From Opitutia bacterium (GTDB lineage Bacteria > Verrucomicrobiota > Verrucomicrobiia > Opitutales > UBA953), in NCBI GenBank assembly GCA_003569165.1, contig BGOI01000006.1, forward strand, positions 48,630-112,629: a stretch of DNA of 64,000 bases, read 5' to 3'. Positions 60,302 to 64,000 of this stretch are shown here, piece by piece (the stretch's first letter is position 1; every line of letters begins with the position of its first letter). A program made the translations under genes and the position numbers. The notes beneath the pieces were generated by a model. The model made no database searches, was not told the DNA's origin, and worked only from the letters and a program-made list of their open reading frames with translations.

Positions 60302-61396
60302 TCACCCTTCCATCCAAGCCGCCACGGCCTGCAGGAACACGTCGGTTTCCTGCTCCGTGCCCACGGAGATGCGCAAAGACTTCTCGGTGAGGCGATGATT
60401 CGGGAAACGGCGGACAAGGATCTTACGGGAGCGCAGGAACTCGAAGCAATGCGCGGAAGTCTCGACGGAGGCGGCGCGCTTCGAGGACACGGGAGCGGCG
60501 AGCACGAAATTGCCGGCGGCGGGATTGACCTGCCAGCCGAGTTTGCGGAGCGCGGTGACGAGTCGTTCGCGCGTGGCGCAAATCTGCGCGACGGTGACGT
60601 CCAGCCACTCGCGATCATCGAGCGCGGCGGCCGCCGCGACCTGCGCGAGGCGGTCGACATTATAGCTGTCGCGGACACGATGCAGGATCTCGGCGACTCC
60701 CACCGGACAGAGCGCATAACCGACGCGTAGTCCCGCTAGGGCGTGCGCCTTGGACATCGTGCGCGTGACGATGACGTTCGGCAGTTCGCGGGCGAGCGCG
60801 ACGCAATCGGCATCGGCAAAGGAAGCGTAGGCTTCATCGACGACGAGCATACCCGGGAAGGCCTGGGCAACGGAGCGGACGACCTCGGGCGTGAAAGCAA
60901 CGCCGAGCGGGGCGTTCGGATTCGTCAGGAAGAAGACGGAGGCACCGCTCTTCGCAATGGCATCGACGTCGACGCCGAGCTGATTGGTGACCTCGACCTT
61001 GACGACGTCGGCAGCCTGGGCCGCAGCGAGGACGGGATAAAGCGAGTAGCTCGGATTGAGCATGCCGATCGGGCGACCGGGGCCCGCATAGGCCCGGATG
61101 ATCAGGTTAAGGATATCATCCGAACCATTGCCGGCCACGACGCGGGCGGCATCAAAACCGTGGAAGCGCGCCACGGCCTCACGCAAGGGCGCGGAGTCGG
61201 GCGAAGGATAAAGACGGAGGGCGGCACCGTCGTTGACCAAGGCGGCCCGGATGGCCTCGAGCGAACGCAGGCTGGGCGGATAGGGGTTTTCGTTCGTATT
61301 CAACTTCACCCATCCCCCGCCCTGCGGCTGTTCTCCGGGGACATAAGGCGACATGGCCGCGACATGCGGGTTCGCGGCGGGAATCTTGGCGGACAT
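60302..61396 (-). CDS. hisC: Histidinol-phosphate aminotransferase
   Basis: This 364-aa PLP fold-type I aminotransferase makes L-histidinol phosphate. The Schiff-base lysine is Lys216 in '[19 protein letters not shown]'. '[13 protein letters not shown]' near the N-terminus and '[15 protein letters not shown]' at the end are typical. Its start codon shares one base with the stop of ptsI, so translation is probably coupled. hisB begins 37 bases after its stop. Confidence 0.95.
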   Translation of the reverse strand: MSAKIPAANPHVAAMSPYVPGEQPQGGGWVKLNTNENPYPPSLRSLEAIRAALVNDGAALRLYPSPDSAPLREAVARFHGFDAARVVAGNGSDDILNLIIRAYAGPGRPIGMLNPSYSLYPVLAAAQAADVVKVEVTNQLGVDVDAIAKSGASVFFLTNPNAPLGVAFTPEVVRSVAQAFPGMLVVDEAYASFADADCVALARELPNVIVTRTMSKAHALAGLRVGYALCPVGVAEILHRVRDSYNVDRLAQVAAAAALDDREWLDVTVAQICATRERLVTALRKLGWQVNPAAGNFVLAAPVSSKRAASVETSAHCFEFLRSRKILVRRFPNHRLTEKSLRISVGTEQETDVFLQAVAAWMEG

Positions 61397-63144
61397 CAGC
61401 GTAACTTGAGTTTGGCGGCGGCAAAATCCTGGAGTAGCGCGCGGGTCTTACCCGCATCGGCGCAGGCGACGACCTGGGAAGCGAGGTCGCGCAGCTCAGA
61501 CACCGCGGAATGGCGGAGCACGAAACGGACTTCGGGCAGAGCGGCCGGAGTCATGCTGAGCTCATGCACGCCGAGACCGATGAGTAAGGGCGCCCATAGC
61601 GGATCGCCGCCGAGCTCGCCGCAGACGGCGGCCGGAATCCCGCGCTTCTGGGCGGCGGCGAAGATAACCATCAACGTCCGGACCACGGCGGGATGGCATG
61701 GGTCGTAGAGCGAGGCGACGCGCTGGTTGCCGCGATCGACCGCCAGCAGGTATTGCACGAGATCGTTGGTGCCGACGCTAAAGAAGTCGGCTTCAGCGGC
61801 GAGTTCGTTGGCCACGGCGGCAGCGGAGGGAATCTCGATCATCGCACCGAGGCGGATCGGATCGGCCGAGCGGACACCTTCACGGGCGAGCTCGGCTTCG
61901 ACGTCGCGGAAAATCACCTTGGCGCGACGCAGCTCTTCAACGCCAGAGATCATCGGGAACATCACCTGCACTGGGCCGTGCGCCGCGGCGCGGATGAGGG
62001 CGCGCAGCTGCGGACGGAAGACATCGGGACGCTCGAGGCAAAGACGGACCGCGCGATAGCCCATGAAAGGGTTGGCTTCGTCGGCGAGATCACCGAGGCG
62101 CTTATCACCACCGAGGTCGAGCGTCCGGAAAGTCACTGGGCGGCCCTTGGCGGCCTTCACGACTTCGGCATATTCCTCATATTGGACCTGCTCGTCCGGC
62201 CAACCGTCGAGGCGGAGGTAAAGGTTCTCGGTGCGATAAAGGCCGACGCCACGGGCGCAATAGGCCAAGGCGTCCTCCATCTCGGCGGGGTCGCCGATAT
62301 TGGCCTGAAGGCAGAACGCGTCTCCGTCCGTCGTAAGGTCGGGCAGGGAGACCTCGGAGAGCACGCGATCGCGTCGGGTGCGGATCGCCTGTTCCTTGTC
62401 GCGGTAGCCTTCGATCGTCTCGGCCGTCGGGTTGATGATGATGAGGCCTGATTCGCCATCCACGAGGATGACGTCGCCTTCCTGCACGGCTTCCATCAGC
62501 CCCTTCACCCCGACGACCGCAGGGACGTCGAGCGAACGGGCCATGATTGCGGAGTGGCTGGTCCGGCCTCCCCCTTCGGTCACGAACGCCAGCACACCGC
62601 CGTCGTGAAGGCCAGCGGTGTCTGAAGGGGTCAAATCACTTGCGGCGACGACGTGGGCCTGCGCGGCCTGGCCGACACGTTCGGGCTGGGTGCCGAGCAG
62701 TTGGTCGAGCACGCGTCCGGTCACATCGCGGATATCCGACGCCCGCTCCCGCAGGAAGTCGTCATCCATCTTCTCGAAGATTTCGATGTAGCGTTGCGCG
62801 ACCTCCTGGAAACAGAACTCGACGTTGAAACCGCTGCGGCGAACCTCCTTGCTGACGTCGTCGATCAGGGCGACGTCATCGAGGACCAACAGGTGCGCGT
62901 CGAAGATTGAAGCCTCGGATTCATTGAGTTTACGGGCGACGTCGTCGCGAAGTTGTGAAATCTCCAGGTGGGTGGCCGCCAAGGCGGCTTCGAGACGGCG
63001 GATTTCAGCCTCGGGATCGGCGACCTTTTCACAGGAGACGATGGCCATGCCCCGCATCAGTGGGTAGACAGGACCACGGGCCACTCCCGGAGCGGCGGCG
63101 ATACCCTTGAGGCGTACCTCGGGCCTATGGTTTACGGCCTTCAT
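61396..63144 (-). CDS. ptsI: Phosphoenolpyruvate-protein phosphotransferase (Enzyme I)
   Basis: The 582-aa Enzyme I takes phosphate from PEP on a histidine and passes it to HPr. The phospho-His is His197 in 'GGRTSHSAIMARSLDVPAVV'. PEP-site motifs are 'LYRTENLYLR', 'FMGYRAVRLCLERPD', 'DFFSVGTNDLVQYLLAVDRG' and the catalytic Cys in 'AVCGELGGDPLWAPLL'. No HPr gene lies nearby, and the next gene in the run is hisC (1-nt overlap). Its function may be regulatory (PTS-Ntr-like) or sugar uptake. No EII component is seen in this window. Confidence 0.94.
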   Translation of the reverse strand: MKAVNHRPEVRLKGIAAAPGVARGPVYPLMRGMAIVSCEKVADPEAEIRRLEAALAATHLEISQLRDDVARKLNESEASIFDAHLLVLDDVALIDDVSKEVRRSGFNVEFCFQEVAQRYIEIFEKMDDDFLRERASDIRDVTGRVLDQLLGTQPERVGQAAQAHVVAASDLTPSDTAGLHDGGVLAFVTEGGGRTSHSAIMARSLDVPAVVGVKGLMEAVQEGDVILVDGESGLIIINPTAETIEGYRDKEQAIRTRRDRVLSEVSLPDLTTDGDAFCLQANIGDPAEMEDALAYCARGVGLYRTENLYLRLDGWPDEQVQYEEYAEVVKAAKGRPVTFRTLDLGGDKRLGDLADEANPFMGYRAVRLCLERPDVFRPQLRALIRAAAHGPVQVMFPMISGVEELRRAKVIFRDVEAELAREGVRSADPIRLGAMIEIPSAAAVANELAAEADFFSVGTNDLVQYLLAVDRGNQRVASLYDPCHPAVVRTLMVIFAAAQKRGIPAAVCGELGGDPLWAPLLIGLGVHELSMTPAALPEVRFVLRHSAVSELRDLASQVVACADAGKTRALLQDFAAAKLKLR

Positions 63145-63195
63145 CCGTGCGTCAATTGACGGTCACGGGACGAAGGAAGCAAGGCAGGATTAGGC

Positions 63196-63702
63196 TCAGA
63201 CCTCGACGGCCGTCGGCTCGTCGGTGGGCATAGCCATATCCGGCATCACGAAGTTGGGCATCGTGAGCTCAGAACCCTCTACGGATTGAGAGAGATCGAA
63301 GTCTTGGACGGCGTCGGTCAGCAGGCGGAGAGGTGCCTCGGTGCCAGCCAAGACCTGTTCTTCGGCCGCCGGAGCATCCACATAGGAAAGCAGTCCGGAG
63401 TATTCGGCCGGAATGGTGACCTGTAACTCGACAAGGACCAGCGCGAGCAGACAGAGGTGCGCGAAAGATCGACCCATGCGCTGCCCGAAGGCATGCAGCC
63501 AGACCATCACACCAGAAATTGAACGCTCTTCGCGACGGCTCAGGAAGCTGAGCTGAGCCTTATGAAGGCGGACACGCGACTGAAACCTGGCGCGGAGCTC
63601 AGGGGATTGACCGAGGGCGGAACGCAGACGGGCGACCTGAGACTCGGAGGCGTTCCCCTCAAGGAAGGCTGCGACCAGGGATTCGAATTCAGAGGAACTC
63701 AT
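63196..63702 (-). CDS. Putative anti-sigma factor / membrane regulator
   Basis: The 168-aa protein starts in the ATGA overlap with the sigma factor stop. It opens with a short helical domain typical of FecR-like or zinc-free anti-sigma proteins ('FESLVAAFLEGNASESQVAR', 'LRSALGQSPELRARFQSRVR'). It has one membrane helix 'FAHLCLLALVLVELQV' and an acidic, Pro/Met-rich periplasmic tail ending 'MPTDEPTAVEV'. The gene order sigma-then-partner suggests it controls that sigma factor. No ZAS His/Cys motif is seen. ptsI follows after 51 bases. Confidence 0.7.
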   Translation of the reverse strand: MSSSEFESLVAAFLEGNASESQVARLRSALGQSPELRARFQSRVRLHKAQLSFLSRREERSISGVMVWLHAFGQRMGRSFAHLCLLALVLVELQVTIPAEYSGLLSYVDAPAAEEQVLAGTEAPLRLLTDAVQDFDLSQSVEGSELTMPNFVMPDMAMPTDEPTAVEV

Positions 63703-64000
63703 CCGCGGAACTCCTCTCCCATGAGTTCGCGCAAGGCTTCGCGGGCGCGGTTGATGCGGCTTTTAACGGTACCGATGGAGAGTCCGAGGTCTTCGGCGAT
63801 CTCTTCATAGGACATGTTGCGGACGTTACGCATCGTCAGGATACGAGCGTGTTTCCGGCTTCAATTGTTCCATGCATTCGGCAACTTTGTTGACGAATTC
63901 GTTATGCTGGGCCTCGTGGCCGGGCCCTGGGCGCCGTCCGAAAGGATGTCATGGAGCGTGGTGCCAGGATCGTCGCCAAGGTCGGCATCGAGGGACATGG
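63699..64000 (-). CDS. ECF-type RNA polymerase sigma factor, C-terminal part (frameshifted, cut by window edge)
   Basis: The 3' end of a sigma-70-family gene enters from beyond 64000. It encodes region 4: 'NEFVNKVAECMEQLKPE', then 'ILTMRNVRNMSYEEIAEDLG' and the recognition helix 'LSIGTVKSRINRAREALREL', with stop TGA at 63699-63701. Two indels break the frame: one base missing near 63914 ('ccacgaggcc') and one extra near 63850. Repair gives one frame. Region 2 is outside the window, so promoter class is unknown. It overlaps the anti-sigma gene by ATGA. Confidence 0.75.

Overview
The window is a GC-rich bacterial chromosome segment that is densely coded on both strands. It is mostly housekeeping metabolism. 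It reads best as a member of Verrucomicrobiota, probably near class Opitutia. That placement is inferred from gene content: exosortase, split Yej-type ABC ATPases, a nucleoside monophosphate kinase with a long C-terminal half, a HEAT-repeat/RNA-methyltransferase fusion, Lys/Ala/Pro-rich tails on enzymes, a CxPSR-type sulfatase, and translation starts with almost no Shine-Dalgarno signal. No 16S gene or other decisive marker lies in the window.

Layout. (1) 1-8.1 kb: 3' end of a beta-helix protein, then a minus-strand run with an adenylate-kinase-like protein, an unknown secreted protein, glycogen phosphorylase and an acyltransferase/acyl-ligase. (2) 8.2-16.7 kb (+): a Yej-type oligopeptide ABC importer (two permeases, binding protein, two ATPases) that continues with overlapping ends into an exosortase and then glycogen synthase. 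(3) 16.8-32 kb (+): a TorF-like outer-membrane protein, lipA, a UvrD-type helicase, serA-plsY-hom-lysC, a TPR protein with divergent ExbB/ExbD partners, then uppS-cdsA-miaA. (4) 32.1-36 kb (+): peroxiredoxin, aconitase, type II dehydroquinase. (5) 36-40.6 kb (-): a FAD amine oxidase-like protein, a three-lipoprotein cassette (COG3014/YcfL-like/LpoB-like), and an AEC permease. (6) 40.6-43.7 kb: a long inverted repeat, ssrA (tmRNA) with a near-consensus promoter, a sulfatase with its middle deleted, and the HEAT/methyltransferase fusion. (7) 43.7-51.2 kb (+): gltB-gltD, an inositol-monophosphatase-family gene, and a small membrane protein. (8) 51.3-57.1 kb: PEP carboxylase (-), a Ski2-like helicase (+), a GDSL esterase (-). 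(9) 57.2-64 kb: rnpB (+), then on the minus strand, in transcription order, an ECF-type sigma factor, a putative anti-sigma protein, ptsI, hisC, hisB, hisH and gltA.

Metabolic logic: glycogen turnover (glgP, glgA), anaplerosis and TCA (ppc, gltA, acnA), ammonia assimilation (gltBD), Ser/Asp-family/His/aromatic amino-acid synthesis, phospholipid and undecaprenyl synthesis, and envelope functions (exosortase, ExbBD-like, LpoB-like). No plasmid, phage, CRISPR array or complete insertion sequence was seen.

A technical feature affects the annotation. At least nine genes carry small indels (mostly single-base losses in short homopolymers) that break otherwise well-conserved frames: the beta-helix protein, yejE, yejA, aroQ, the YcfL-like lipoprotein, the small membrane protein, the Ski2-like helicase and the sigma factor. 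The sulfatase also has a large internal deletion. Long genes between them (gltB, acnA, ppc) are clean. The small indels look more like patchy consensus error than real decay, but the sequence alone cannot settle this.
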